DNA of 64,000 nt from Notamacropus eugenii (GCF_028372415.1 NC_092872.1:91122575-91186574), one strand, 5' to 3'; numbered from the stretch's first letter, positions 1 through 15,165 are shown. Program-made: numbers and translations. The notes: generated by a model from the sequence alone, not told the origin.

Positions 1-955
1 CTATAAATATTTTTGTACATTCTTAGAGGTTTTTGTTTTTGCTTAGGACTAATCCCTATATTAATCTACTCTCCTAATTTATCTTTCTCCTCTTTCTTTC
101 TTATTTCCCTGTTGAGTGAAATGTATTCTTATACCCAACTGTGTATATGTACCTTCTCTCCTCTCTTTAAAAATACATTTTCCCCTTGCAGAATTATATT
201 TAATTTTGACTGGTAGGTTATCAGTGGTGGTGTTCTTTCTATTCTAGAACATCATATTCCAAACTCTCTGCTCTTTTATAGTGGTGGCTATTAAGTTGTA
301 TGTAATTTTAACTGTGGCTCCTTAGTACTTAAATTCATTCTTTTTAACTCCTTGCAGTATTCTTTCTTTGACGTGGAAACTCTGGATGTTGGCTATGCTA
401 TATATACCTGGGAATTTTTATGTGAGGTTTTATTTCAGGAGTTAACCAGTACATTTTTTTTTCTTCTATTTCACCTTTGCTCTCTGGTGCAGAAAGATCT
501 GGGCAGTTTTTAAGATTTCTTGAAATATAATATTTAGACTCTTTTCATTCATGGATTTCAAATATTATTCTTACATTTTCCCCCCAATCTGTTTTTCAGG
601 TTGGTTGTTTTTTGTTATGAGATATCTTGCATTTTCTCCTATTTTTTAGTCTTCTAACTTTGTTTTGATATTTCTTGTTGCCTCATAAAGTCATTAGTTT
701 CTATTTGGTTTATTCTAATTTTCAGGATATTTGTTCCCTGACCAAGATTTTGTATTTCTTCTGCCAATATGTTAATTCGCTTTCCAATTCTTCCTTCCAT
801 AATTGTCATTTCTTTTCCATTTTTTTCTTTAAATGCTTCCATCTCATTTATAGAAATATTTTAACTCTTAAAAAAACTTTTGTTTCATCTCTACTTGGAA
901 TTCTAGTCAAATTTATGTCCAACCTGTGTACCATGAGGTCTTCCTTGTATATTTT
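1..955 (-). mobile_element. Old L1/HAL1-type ORF1 remnant, cut by the window edge
   Basis: Read on the - strand, this stretch follows the ORF1 part of the half-L1 at 34.7-37.7 kb. Matching parts include the coiled-coil end (remnant KIRINQIETNDFMRQ at about 670-720), the region around the RRM domain and the ORF1 C-terminal domain. It carries many stops and small indels, so it is a much older copy. It runs off the left edge of the window. Confidence 0.75.
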
Positions 956-956
956 T

Positions 957-1030
957 TAAAGGGAGGGAGAAAGGATGGGGGAGGGAGAGAAGGAACGAAG
1001 GAAAGGAGAAAGGGAAGAAGGGAGAGAAGT
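957..1030. repeat. Purine-rich low-complexity tract (GGGA/GAAGG)
   Basis: This is about 70 bases of almost pure purine, built from imperfect GGGA, GAAGG and GGAGA units at the 5' edge of the L1 remnant. Confidence 0.85.
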
Positions 1031-1137
1031 CAGACTAGGGCACAACCAAAAATTATAACATTATAGCTTCTCACAGGCCTAGAGATTCTCTGCATCACCG
1101 TAGGGACTGGGGAACAGGTAGGCAGAAAAATCCTCTT

Positions 1138-1456
1138 CAGCATTTCCTAAACTGTGAGTCACAACCCCACATGGGGTTACATAACTGAATGTGGGGGTTG
1201 TGAAAAATTTGGCAACCGTAAAAGATTTCTGAAAGCATAAAGACCAAAAATTAATTAAAGATCAAATGCACAATGAATCCCAGGTGATTCTGGCAGTATT
1301 TGCCAGTGTTGCATCACACAACTTCACTGTAGCCTTGGATCTGAACGCAGTGTGCACACTCTGTACTGTTGTACATGCCTTCAGTCCACCCAACACGAAC
1401 AAATGCTGCTGAAATGTGGAAAAGGGGTCCTGAGTAGAAAAAGTTTAAGCCCTGCT
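1138..1456. mobile_element. Small non-autonomous hAT-type DNA transposon, old
   Basis: The left end begins CAGCATTTCCTAAACTGTGA and runs into a 'GTCACAACCCCA...GGGGTT' motif. The right end (...AAAAAGTTTAAGCCCTG) is its inverted counterpart. This is the usual 'CAG..TTCTCAAACTGTGGGTC' layout of mammalian hAT-Charlie miniature elements. The inside has no coding capacity. The 8-bp flanks no longer match well, which fits an old insertion. Confidence 0.6.
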
Positions 1457-1962
1457 CTAGGTGACAACCCTTTTCTATACAAAACATTTTTTCCCTCCTT
1501 ACCTTTGGACTACTTGTAGAAAGCTATCCCTAGGAAACCTGATAAAATCAACTTGGGGCATCAGGGTGAGGAGTGACTAAGAAATCCTCAGAGGTTGCCA
1601 TTTTATAGAGCTGGATCTAACAAGTGTGAACAGATTTCAACAATTTGCTAATGGCAGCAGTTTGAGATGCTGTGTTTCACAATCACTGAAGCTGGTGAAA
1701 TGTTATAGTGTGCAGGTAGGCTTCCAGGGAATTGTGCATTGTAAACAAATAAGCAGACAGTGCCAGAAGCTTGGCCAATGCAAAATTCCACCCCTCAGTT
1801 TCCTATCCCTTACCTCCATTCCTCTTACCTCCTATTACATCTGGGACTGGAGAAAATGTTTGAAATTTCCAGACTACAGACTACACTTCTAACTGGCCTT
1901 AGTCTCATGCATACCAGCCCTCTGAGTCTATTCACAGACCAAGGCCTTTCAAGGACCTAGAA
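1457..1962. other. Intergenic, nothing recognised
   Basis: About 500 bases of moderately AT-rich sequence. No repeat family, exon or RNA gene was recognised. Short open frames on the + strand show no protein-like character. Confidence 0.5.
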
Positions 1963-2168
1963 CAGGAATGGGGAACCTGTGGTCTCGAGGCCACTTGTGG
2001 CCCTCTGGGTCCTGTAGTGCAGCCCTTTGACTGAGTCCAACTTTTATAGAACAAATCCTCTTAATAAAAGAATTTGTTTGCCAAACTTGGATTCAATCAA
2101 AAGGCCTAACCTGAGGACCTAGAAGGCTACATATGGCCTCGAGGCTGGCCACAGGTTCCCCACTCCTG
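1963..2168. mobile_element. hAT miniature element, copy 1 (206 bp)
   Basis: The two ends form a 20-bp terminal inverted repeat with one mismatch (CAGGAATGGGGAACCTGTGG against its inverse). The inner arms repeat a 'CCTCGAGGC' palindromic motif. The 8-base flanks, ACCTAGAA and ATCTAAAG, agree at five positions, consistent with a decayed hAT target duplication. A second copy of the same family lies at 7396-7579. Confidence 0.75.
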
Positions 2169-3299
2169 ATCTAAAGGTTAGTGTTAACCATAGAACTTCT
2201 CTTTCTAGGTCAGCTTCGTTAGCCTGCAAAGCAGCAGTACCAGCACCCAGAAGAAACATCAAGTTTGAAGCTGGACAGCAAAAAAATCACAGCTCCTGCC
2301 CACTATGTGCTGGCGGCAAATATTTACTAACCAGTTCTCATAGTGAGCCTTACTATTATAATTATATTATTAAAAATGTTTTTCCTTCACTTTAAATCTA
2401 GACATTAGCAAAACAATGAATCAAGTCCCAATTTGTAGCATTTGCTGAGGTGTAAATCTCACACTGAAAATTTGACTATTGGCTCTCAAATATGAGCAGC
2501 CTCCACTGTGTATCCCATTTGTGTACCTCATTCAGAAAGATCAGATTAGCAAAAGGGGAGTTTTAAGGGGTGACGACATTTGATATTAAGAAGCTAAATT
2601 TTCAAGGAAATTCACAAAGCTCTAGAGGTAAGAAGAATGTGGTAGATATTTATTAAGTGAGAATTAATAGCAAAAAAATAGAAGTGATATTATTATTGGA
2701 GTATCCTATAGACTACCTGAGCAGAAAGAGGAAATAAATGAGGATTTAAGGGAAAAAAGATCATTAACTTGGCATGGAAGTAAGACCTAGCAGTGATTCC
2801 TTCAATTATCTAGACATCTGCTGGTGCCCTCTCTGCCAAAGCAAAGCAGTTAATATTTCTTGGCTTGTCTTAATAATTTCCTCCCTCAAAGGTAGGAGGA
2901 ATGAATGAAGGAAACTACTGTTCTGTATCTGAGTCTCACCAACAAGGAAGAATTGGTTGCTGGGGTGAAAATAATGGGAACTTTGTAGAGAAGAATTCCA
3001 TCTAAGAGGTTGAGGAATGCTTGGTTCTATTTCCCTTGTTATAAAGGAGGCTCCCTGAGTGACCACATATTGACTTAGAAAGCCACAAATTAGCATTATG
3101 TTGTATTGTACTTTTATTTATTTTTTTAAACATTTCCCAATCACATTTTCATCTGATTCCCCTGCAAACTCCTAAGTGCAGACAGCTCTGTCAAAAGACC
3201 AATGGGAATTCACTGAGAACTCTTCAACCTACTTAGATTAAAACTACCCATGGGTAACCCCAATCCAAAGACCTTTAGACTAGGAATACGCATGTTTAG
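2169..3299. other. Intergenic, mostly unique; possible short L1 tail at about 3105-3165
   Basis: There is no recognised gene. A T-rich piece near 3105-3165, followed by a 'CATTTCCCAATCACAT' motif, resembles an antisense L1 3' tail. The rest is unassigned. A 96-codon - strand frame at 2806-3096 has no recognisable domain. Confidence 0.4.
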
Positions 3300-4420
3300 A
3301 AAAGATTGAAATCAAAACATCAGGGAGTTGTGAACTGATCCAGCCATTTTGGACAGCAATTTGGAACTATGCCCAAAAGGCTAGAAAAATGTGCTTGCCC
3401 TTTGACCCAATAATACCTCTTCTAGGGCTGTATCCCAAAGAGATCATAAAAATGGGAAAAGAACCCACATTTACAAGGACATTTATAGCACCTCTTTTCA
3501 TGGTGGTGAAGATTTGGAAATTGAGGGGATGCCCATCAGTTGAGGAATAGCTAAACAAGTTGTGGTATATTAATGTAATGGAATCCTACTATGTTATAAG
3601 AAATGATGAGCAGGTGGACTTCAGAAAAACCTGGACTTATATGAACTGATGCTGAGTGAGGGGACCAGAACCAGGAGAACATTGTACGCAGTAACAGTCA
3701 CATTGTTGGATGACTAACTTTGATAGATTTAGCTCCTCTCAGCAATGCAAGAATCTAAGACAATTCCAAAAGACTCATGATGGAAAGTGCTATACACACC
3801 CAGAGAAAGAACTGTGGAGTCTGAATACAGATTGAAGTACACTGTTTTCTCTCTTTTTGGTGTGTTTTGTTTTTTCTTTCCCATGGTTTCTACCATTCAT
3901 TCTAATTTACAACATGAGTAATGTGAAAATATGTTAATAAGAATGTACATTTAGAGTTGGGGCTAGGTGGTGCAGTGGATAGAGCACCAGTGCAGGAGTC
4001 AGGAGTACCTGAGTTCAACTCTCACCTCAGACACTTGACACTCACTAGCTATGTGATCTTGGGCAAGTCACTTAACCCCAATTGCCCCATGCTGGGTCAT
4101 CTCCAGTAGTCCTGATGAATATCTGGTCACTGGATTCAGATGACTCTGGAGGAGAAGTGAGGCTGGTGATCTGCACAGCCCTCCCTCACTCAAAACAAAG
4201 TCAAGTGCAAGTCATGTCATCATTTCTCCGATGGCACAGTCTTCTTTGGCAATGAAGGACGAACACACACACTTACATATTTAGAGCCTATATCAAAATG
4301 CACACTGTCTTGGGGAGGGCGGAGAGGAGGGGGACAGAAGAAAAATTAAAACTCAAAAGCTTATGGAAGTGAATGTTGAAAACAAAAAATTAATTATTTT
4401 TTTAAAAAAGAAATTAAATC
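3300..4420 (+). mobile_element. L1 3' end (ORF2 end plus 3'UTR), split by a SINE
   Basis: The sequence carries the typical end of L1 ORF2 and its 3'UTR: the 'GAATTGAGGGGATGCCCATCAGTTGAGGAATAG' type region, shortened here, and the 'ACCCAGAGAAAGAACTGTGG' motif at about 3798. It ends in an A-rich tail near 4385-4410 preceded by 'GTGAATGTTGAAAAC'. The element is interrupted at 3957-4272 by a SINE and resumes at about 4288 ('CCTATATCAAAATGC'). Many stops mark it as an old 5'-truncated copy. Confidence 0.8.
3957..4272 (+). mobile_element. SINE with tRNA-derived head and distinctive 3' end, inserted in an L1
   Basis: The head (GGGGCTAGGTGGTGCAGTGG) and the MIR-like core (TGATCTTGGGCAAGTCACTT) match the other marsupial SINEs here. 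The 3' half is different: it continues through 'GACTCTGGAGGAGAAGTGAGG' to 'AATGAAGGACGAACAC' and an (AC)n tail. The flanks 'TACATTTAGAG' and 'TACATATTTAGAG' look like a target-site duplication in the surrounding L1. Related 3' halves occur at 25801-25915 and 47955-48150. Confidence 0.75.
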
Positions 4421-4841
4421 ACCGGGTTGTACTGCTTGCTGCTACTAACTTGATCCTTTTCAACAGGAAGGATCAGAAGTTGGTCAAGTTCCACAGTTAC
4501 CTTGGTAATTGTGATGCTCCAATGAGCTGAATCGATTTGCTGGGAAATTGAGAAGTTCTCTATAGTTTTCAGAGAGTAGATGACTTTCAGTCTCACAGAT
4601 CTTTCTCTCTCTTAGTGGCTGTATCAATTTATTAGTCTAAGGGGTGTGGTGATTGTGAAGTTACCCAATCATAATTGGCTCTGAAGCTCCAATTCTACTT
4701 GCAAAACCCTCAGTCTTGCCTGAACTTAAGTTTCACTGATCCATAGTCATATGACCATGACAGAAATGAAATCATTCTCCACTGGGACAGAACATGTTTA
4801 ACTATAGTAAGTTTACTCTTTCCATAGAAACAACAGAATAC
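4421..4841. other. Intergenic, nothing recognised
   Basis: Unassigned sequence between the L1 tail and an antisense L2 3' end. No exon or repeat was recognised. Confidence 0.4.
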
Positions 4842-5322
4842 TTACCAGTCAGTAAAGAAACATTTATTAAACACCTACTGTGTGCCACGAACTGTGCTAA
4901 GCCCTGGAGATCCAAAGGTAAAAAACTCAAGGAGTTCACAATCTAACGGGGGAGACACTATGTAAACAACTATACATAAACAAGCTAAGTACAGGATAGA
5001 TCAGAAATAAGAAACAAAGGGAAGGTACTAGCATTAAGAAGGATTGGGAAAAACTTTCTCTAGAAGGTAGAATTTTAGATGAGACTTGAAGGAAGCCAGG
5101 GAAACCAGGAGGCAGAGATAAGGGAGAATGTTCCAGGCATGGGGTGAAAATGTTCAAAGTCAGGAGATAGAGTATCTAGTTTGAGGAACAGCTAGGAAGT
5201 CAGAGTCATTTTGGATCAAAAAGTACAGGGGAGGAAAGTGATGGGCAAGGTTATAAAGGGCTTTGAACTCCAAACAGAGGATTTCCTATTTGATTTTGGA
5301 GGTGATAGTCACTAGAGTTTGA
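4842..5322 (-). mobile_element. L2/CR1-clade LINE 3' end, antisense
   Basis: The + strand starts 'AAACATTTATTAAACACCTACTGTGTGCC' (shortened), the reverse of the L2 tail 'GGCACACAGTAGGTGTTTAATAAATG'. It continues with 'GAGTTCACAATCTAACGGGG' and 'GACTTGAAGGAAGCCAGGG', the reverse of the conserved 3'UTR and ORF end. No intact reading frame remains. Confidence 0.75.
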
Positions 5323-5331
5323 GTGTGTTTG

Positions 5332-5333
<2 letters not shown>

Positions 5334-5387
<54 letters not shown>

Positions 5388-5414
5388 TGTGTGTGTGTGT
5401 GTGTGCGTGTGTGT
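5334..5414. repeat. (GT)n microsatellite, about 80 bp
   Basis: A nearly pure GT array with two single-base interruptions near its right end. It is likely to be length-polymorphic. Confidence 0.95.
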
Positions 5415-5539
5415 TGAGGAGCATAATGAGACCTGAGCTTTAAAAGGAAGCACACTGCTATGTGATAGCACACCCATGATTTCTCCTAGGCTCAGGCAGT
5501 CCTTGGCAGGACACAAATTGCTCCAAATCCAGGAGTTAC

Positions 5540-6445
5540 AGAGAAAACCCAGTTTGGTTTATTCAGTTTTCCAAGGTCTATCCTCTTACAAATAGGCTGT
5601 GGCTATTGATTGGGAAAACTAGATAGCAATTTGTGAAACAGACTAGTCTCTTACACAGCACATCATAAATAATGTGCTAACAATATAAAAAAAGTAAAGC
5701 ACAAAACAAATGTAAGAAAGGAAATTATATTTCACAAGTATAGATAAGGGATGATTTCTTAACATGGTTTAACTTATAGGAAATAAGATATATTAATTTG
5801 ATTATGATAATGTTTAATATAAAATTTTGGAATAATCTCTTTGTTCTCTCTGAAGCAAACTCAGAGAATGCCTCTTCCTATGTCAGCAAAAGCCAGCCAA
5901 AGCTGACTCTGCACTCCTTGGGAGACCTTTAACCTATGACATATCTTGAATAATGGGACTTTCCTTTGTATCTTATTATCTATAGACACATACTATGTTA
6001 TGGCATATTAATGGTAAAGAAAAAATAGGCATCCTGGGTTTCTATTGAACATTGTTTGCCCTTTCCTGCATCAGTTATCTGTTTGGGGCAGGAAGCCTGC
6101 CACTTACTAGTGGTGGGATTTCCTTACCACCTGGGACATATGTTTACCCAGCTTGGAATCTCAAGACCTGACTGCCATTGCTTTGTTAATTGTCCTGTCT
6201 TACTGAATTTATGATTTGCTTAATTAGGAGAGTTTCTTTCTCATGGCAAAATGTACTTAAGACAGATAATTTCTGTACTAGGTAGTCAGAGTCACCTCTG
6301 ACTCCATAGCGCTATGTAACTGTTTTCTTTATGGGGAATTGATCAATTAATTAATTAAATCATAAAATGTATGCATTTAGCCATGTTGCCTTTCTTAACC
6401 AAGTTTTCAGGTCAACAATTATATAAGAAACTAAGTTTTCCATAC
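5540..6445. other. Intergenic, AT-rich; origin uncertain
   Basis: No gene is recognised. The block from about 5630 to 6310 has the look of an old non-coding repeat, possibly an LTR relic. I could not place boundaries or find a partner copy in the window, so no element is called. Confidence 0.3.
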
Positions 6446-6448
6446 TAA

Positions 6449-6460
6449 ATATATATATAC

Positions 6461-6491
<31 letters not shown>
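6449..6491. repeat. (TA)n/(TG)n microsatellite
   Basis: A short TA block runs directly into about 14 TG units. Confidence 0.9.
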
Positions 6492-6889
6492 ATTAGATAG
6501 TACCATCCCCTAAAGCTACTATTTTATGTATTTATTTCCTTGCAGGCACAGTAAAAACTTCTAGAAAACTGTTAATACCTTTTGTCTCCATTTCCTCTTC
6601 TCTCGCTCTCTCATTTTATTTTGAATGCAATAAACAAATAAAATGAAAATTTCCATATACAAAGTAGGACAGAAAAAAAGGATTGCACATGAAGCTGGAA
6701 ATCTGCCTTTTCTTTTTAAGAATATAATAAATTCAACATGAAGCTTTCAAAGCTGTCTTACTTATTAAAGTTTCTTTCTGGCTTTCCTTCTGCACTCTTC
6801 TATGCATTTTAAATAAAAGCTTCTTTTAATAAAAGGCTTTTAATAAAAGCCTTTTCTTTCAGCAACCCTATTTACACTACGCTCAGTGG

Positions 6890-7790
6890 AATTAAAAAAA
6901 AATTAAGCAACGTTATGACAAATACACATAGTCAAGCAAAACAAAACCCCTGTTTATCCGTGCCCAAAGATGCATGTCTCCTTTTGCAGATTGAGTCTAT
7001 GACTTCAGGTGACGGGTGCGATATTTCATCATCGGTCCTCTGGAATCAGAATTGGTCAGTAAATCTATTATTGTATAACGTGTTCTGGTTCTGCTCCCTT
7101 GATTCTGCATCAGTTCATCCAAGCTTTCCCAAGTTTCTCTGAATCCATTTCCTTTGTCATCTCTTTGGTGCAATAATATTCCATTATATTCATAGTCTGT
7201 AATTTATCTAGCCATTCTCCATTTTCAGTTCTTTGCTATTACAAAAAAGAGCGGTTATATTTTTAAACATGTGTTGTTTTCCTCTTTCTTTGATCTCATG
7301 GCCCTAGTAATGGTGTCAGTGCGTCAAAGGGTAGATACATGATTTAATTACTTTTTTTTGTATAGTTCCAAGGTGTTTTTCCAGAATATCTAGAACAGGA
7401 GCGGGAAGGAAACCTGTGGCCTTGAGGCACACTTGGCCCTCTAGCACTTTGATTGAATCCACAGAATAAATCCCCTTATTAAAAGGATTTGTTCTGTTAG
7501 CTTGTATTCAGTCAAAAGGCTGCACCCAAGGACTTAGAAGGCCACATGTAGCCTCGAGGCACAAGGTTCCCCATCCCTGGCCTGGGACAATCCACAAATC
7601 CACCAACAGTGCATTAGTGAGCCCCCCTTTTTTTTCTGCAGTCTTTCCCAAAGACTGTTATTTTTCATTTTTGCCATCTTTATCAACCTGATAAGGTGTG
7701 AAATGAAACTTCAGAATTGCTTAAATCTGTATTCCTCTAATTATTAGTAATTTAGAGTTTTTCACATAGCTGTTAATATCTTGAATGTCT
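6890..7790 (-). mobile_element. Antisense L1 ORF2/3' fragment, split by a hAT element
   Basis: The + strand carries the reverse of the L1 ORF2 end: 'CATCAGTTCATCCAAGC', 'CAATAATATTCCATTATATTC', 'GCGTCAAAGGGTAGATACATG' and 'AATCCACCAACAGTGCATTAG'. A hAT miniature element interrupts it at 7396-7579. It is an old, degenerate copy. Confidence 0.75.
7396..7579. mobile_element. hAT miniature element, copy 2, inside an L1
   Basis: Same family as 1963-2168: the left end is CAGGAGCGGGAAGGAAACCTGTGG-like and the right end is the inverse, CAAGGTTCCCCATCCCTG. The L1 sequence on either side continues once this block is taken out, so it inserted after the L1. Confidence 0.7.
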
Positions 7791-7814
7791 TTCTTTGCAT
7801 CTCAGCCTTAAGTT

Positions 7815-8425
7815 GCCAATAATCTTTTTTTAATTAAATGTTTTATGTTTTTAATTGTCAAGCAATTATTTTTTTCTCTTCCTCCTCCCCACATCTACCA
7901 CTGAGAAACAAGAAAAACAAAAACCAAACTCTTCTAATGAATAAACACAGTCAAGCAAAATGAATTCCCATGTTGGCTGTGTTCAAAAATGTGTGCCTCA
8001 TTCAGGAAGCGAATACCATTCTTCATCTGTCTTCTGGAATCATGACTGATCAGAGACCTTAGAACTTCCAGAATTTTTCAATTTTTACAATATTGATGTT
8101 ATGGTGTAAATTATTCTGGTCCTAATCACTTCACTCTACTTTAGTTAATATGTGTCTTCCCAGGTTTCCCTAAAACCATCTCCTTCATTATTTCTTAGAG
8201 CATAAAAGTATTCTTTTGTATTTGTATACTATAATTTAACTGTCCCCCAATGGTTGAGCAGTCCCTTAGTTTCTATTTCTTTGAAAATATTTTTTTCATA
8301 TGTAGGTCCTTGTCCTCTTACTTTGATCTCTTTTAAGTATAGAGTATTATTGCTGGATCAAAGGATATGCACAGTTTAATAACTTTATGGATATGATTCC
8401 CAGTTGATATCTAGAATGGCCATAA
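7815..8425 (-). mobile_element. Second antisense L1 fragment
   Basis: A separate copy of the same L1 segment starts again at its A/T-rich 3' end near 7820 and runs to the 'TTGCTGGATCAAAGGATATGC' region at about 8350. Parallels with 6890-7790, such as 'ACACAGTCAAGCAAAA' and 'CTGGAATCATGACTGATCAG', show two L1 ends lying side by side. Confidence 0.7.
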
Positions 8426-8427
8426 TA

Positions 8428-8825
8428 TCTTAATGATCAGATCTAATGGTCCTTTCTCGGTCTTCATCATTCTTGAACTTTGCAGCATGTGACACTATTG
8501 ACCACCCTGTCCTCCTGAATATTCTCATCTCTCTGGACTTTAATGATTGTTCTCTCTTGATTTTCTTCCTTCTCAGTCTCCCTTGCTGTCTGATCATCCA
8601 TATGCCTCCTAACTATCAGTGAACTCCAAGGCTTCATCCTGGACCATCTTCTATTTCCTCTTTACACTCTCTTACTTAGTAACCAGATCAGCTCCCATGG
8701 ATTTAATTATCATCTCTATACAATGAGCCCTAGTCTCTCTACCAAGTGCCACATTTCCAGCTGCCTATTGGAAATCATTTAGGCATCTCAAATTCAATTT
8801 GTCAAAAACTTAATTAATTATATTC
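8428..8825 (+). mobile_element. L2/CR1-clade LINE fragment (reverse transcriptase region)
   Basis: The sequence encodes a decayed form of the LINE motif seen better at 62 kb: 'CTTTGCAGCATGTGACACTATTGACCACC' (shortened) corresponds to AA-DTIDHPVLL. It is followed by a GSVLG-like stretch and 'CTGCCTATTGGAAATC'. It ends at a C-run (8828-8838). Confidence 0.65.
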
Positions 8826-8839
8826 TCCCCCCCCCCCAA

Positions 8840-9349
8840 CACTGCTTATAAGTATCATACTAGAAAATTTAATTGTTCACCATTACTCCTAGAACCCTGT
8901 GGGGAATTATGGCCATCCATACTTTGAAAACTTGACCCACCAATGTGAGTGGGAGTTGGGCAGTGATCCCAAAGGAGGTATTATACACACTTTTCCTGGT
9001 TATTCACTGGTAAGAAAATGGGCTCTTTTCCCCACCATTCTCCTTCCCCATCTTCATTTTTATTAGTAGTATGATGGAGAGGTGATTGAAGTTTAAACTA
9101 CTGGACACAGATGAGCAACAAGAGAGATTATTAATGTTTAGACCAAAATCAGAAGGTAATCATAATGAAACCATAGAACCCTGCAACGGAGGAATTCCCC
9201 TCTTGTGAGCTTTTAATACTGGGAACAACCCCGGGACGATGAAAGCAGGAGGCCTGACCAGAGGCAGGGCATAGACTACTTGTGGTCCTGTCCAGACTTA
9301 GGGTTTGAGGACTTTCCATCTGTAATAGGAAACTGAATAGACCTAAAAT
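8840..9349. other. Intergenic, nothing recognised
   Basis: Unassigned sequence with no protein-like frame. Confidence 0.4.
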
Positions 9350-10040
9350 ATGGAAACACTGGACTTGGAACAGAAAGGAACCTTGAAGATCATTTAATCT
9401 AGTCCACTCACTTCACTTAATATGAAAAAACTTGAGACCCAGAGAATGGAAGTTTAAGGTCTAAAACTGAGCTTTGCAATTTCCCAAACAGTGTTCAAGT
9501 AGGGTGCAAACCTTGAAGTGCCATATAAATGTTATCAAGTATCCGTTTCCCAATAAAATAACATTACTATAATATTATTGGGAAATAATAAAAGCTAGCA
9601 TTTATAGAGCATGTAAAGACTTGGATCCCCACCCTGCTGTTTAAGGGAGATCGTATATGTAAAGTATTACACGAATCTTAAAGTATTGTGTTAATATTAG
9701 CCATTATTATTTCCTCCTTGAGTAACACGATGCAAACCTTAAAGTGATACATATTAACAAATACTCCTTCCTGGTAACATAGTACTGGATTGCGACATAG
9801 TTACATATTATTTTCCAATACTGTTACTTAGTTAATAAAATATTGCTAAGACTACACTTCTTCCTAACATCGAGAAGTGATAATAGCCAATATGTACATA
9901 AGGTTTTAAGGTCTGTCAGGGTTTACACAGATTCTAAGTTCCTGGAGGGCAGGCACTGCCTTTACCTCTTCTTGCACCCGCTGCACCTAGCACGGTGCCA
10001 GGCACACAGTAAGCACTTAATGAATGTTTACTGAATCAAA
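9350..10040 (+). repeat. MIR/THER-like SINE piece and L2 3' tail upstream of RMI2
   Basis: 9350-9470 has the 'ACCTTGAAGATCATTTAATCTAGTCC' (shortened) and 'GAGACCCAGAGAATGG' signature of THER/MIR-type SINEs. 9880-10035 has the L2 tail signature: 'AAGTTCCTGGAGGGCAGGCA', then 'GTGCCAGGCACACAGTAAGC', then 'AATGAATGTTTACTGAAT'. A related piece lies at 11890-11985 in RMI2 intron 1. Confidence 0.6.
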
Positions 10041-10257
10041 TTGAGGCGGGCTGGTAAGCAGCTGGAACTCGTCTTCTTTGGGTCGGACATCCATCCTGAG
10101 GGGGAGGGGCTTCGAGCTAAAGGCTGCACCTGCGCCCTGCGGGAGGGCAGGGAGCCGCCCTCTCTGGCATTCATTCAATAACCCAGCGCGCGATCCCCTC
10201 CCCCCCGCCCCCGCAGTCCCCGCCTTCTCCGCCCAAGCCCGCCTCCCGGCCCTCTCC

Positions 10258-10290
10258 ATTGGCGGACTCCGCCCGCGCGCTCCTGATTGG
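10258..10290 (-). promoter_or_regulatory. Pair of inverted CCAAT boxes
   Basis: ATTGG occurs at 10258-10262 and again at 10286-10290, exactly 28 bases apart and 40-72 bases before the RMI2 start codon. Closely spaced inverted CCAAT boxes are typical NF-Y sites of cell-cycle genes. That they are used here is an inference. Confidence 0.5.
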
Positions 10291-10329
10291 TGGAGCCGCC
10301 CTCCGTGGCGGGAGAGTGTGGGTAGGACC

Positions 10330-14150
<3,821 letters not shown>

Positions 14151-14855
14151 GTGCATTTTAATATGTAGTTTAAGGGAACTGGAATTACAAGTGATTTTGG
14201 TTCTTGCACCTTTTGGATCTCCTGGGCCTAATTGTGTTTGCTAGTTTGTGTTTCTCGAAAGTTCCCTAGAGCACTTGGGGTGAATTGGCTAGATAATTGG
14301 TTTACAGACACAGTGAGAATTTAGGACATTTTCGTGGTGTGGCTATTTCGGCATATTCAGCTCCAGTAGAAGCATCCATTCCCCCTGCTAAGAATGCTGT
14401 TGATGATGGAAAGCAGATGTTTGCTGTGCTTTTTTGTTTTTGTTTTATTTTAAAAGCACATGAAAACCTCACACTGCATTTCCCAAATATTACAAGTGAT
14501 GGTATTTTTCCATTACTGCAGCAACTCTGTTTTAGAATGCAGAATTTGAATCCCAAGTCATTGGCTATGGTGATTAAAATGTGGTTATGGTCAGGAAAAC
14601 AGACTGTGTAAAAAGAATGACATCATGGCTCCATTTATTCTCCATCAACGACTTCCAGATCCAGTTTGCAAGTCAAATGACATTTTTATAACTACAGGGC
14701 ACAAACTGCTGTCTGCAAAATACAGCTGTCTTTCCTCTTCAAACACCACTCGACCACTGAGGCTTAGCTTTCCCTGAGATAGGGACAGTTTCTTCCTTCA
14801 CTTAGATATTGTTGAAATGCTTGATGAAACATGCAATAAAGACGAGAACTAACAT
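14151..14855 (+). other. RMI2: RMI2 3' untranslated region (inferred)
   Basis: About 700 bases of repeat-free sequence follow the stop. A canonical AATAAA lies at 14834-14839, so cleavage is expected near 14855. A second AATAAA at about 15053 could serve a longer form. Confidence 0.55.
14834..14839 (+). terminator. Candidate RMI2 poly(A) signal AATAAA
   Basis: First canonical hexamer after the stop codon, in 'CATGCAATAAAGACG', about 685 bases downstream. Confidence 0.5.
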
Positions 14856-15044
14856 GTGATAGATATGTGTCTGTATTCAGGACTTAACTGTAGCTGCTGC
14901 TTCATAACTCTAGACAAGAATTCTTGAGGGAACATCCTACTGCCTGTGATTTCTTATTTCATAAAATGGGACCAGTGTGGATTTTATCTTGTGAATGTTG
15001 AGCTGTGTATTTGTGCATTCATTCTCATACCTCACTTTTTCTTG

Positions 15045-15165
15045 CCTTTTTAAAATAAATTTTTACCAGGACCTTTTGTTTTTCACATTGCTTAAATTCC
15101 CCCCTCCCCCCAACTTCCTTCCTCGCAGAGAGCCATCCATATATTTAATTTTTTTTCTTTAGATT
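15045..15165 (-). mobile_element. Short antisense L1-like 3' tail
   Basis: The T-rich and C-rich stretch 'TTAAATTCCCCCCTCCCCCC' resembles the reverse of an L1 3' end. It is short and the assignment is tentative. Confidence 0.35.

Noticed and set aside
2806-3096. 96-codon - strand frame
   Set aside because: No recognisable motif; length is within chance for this base composition.
5286-5516. Thr/His-rich frame
   Set aside because: It is the translation of the GT microsatellite.
5630-6310. Solo LTR
   Set aside because: No clear TG...CA ends, target duplication or second copy could be seen.
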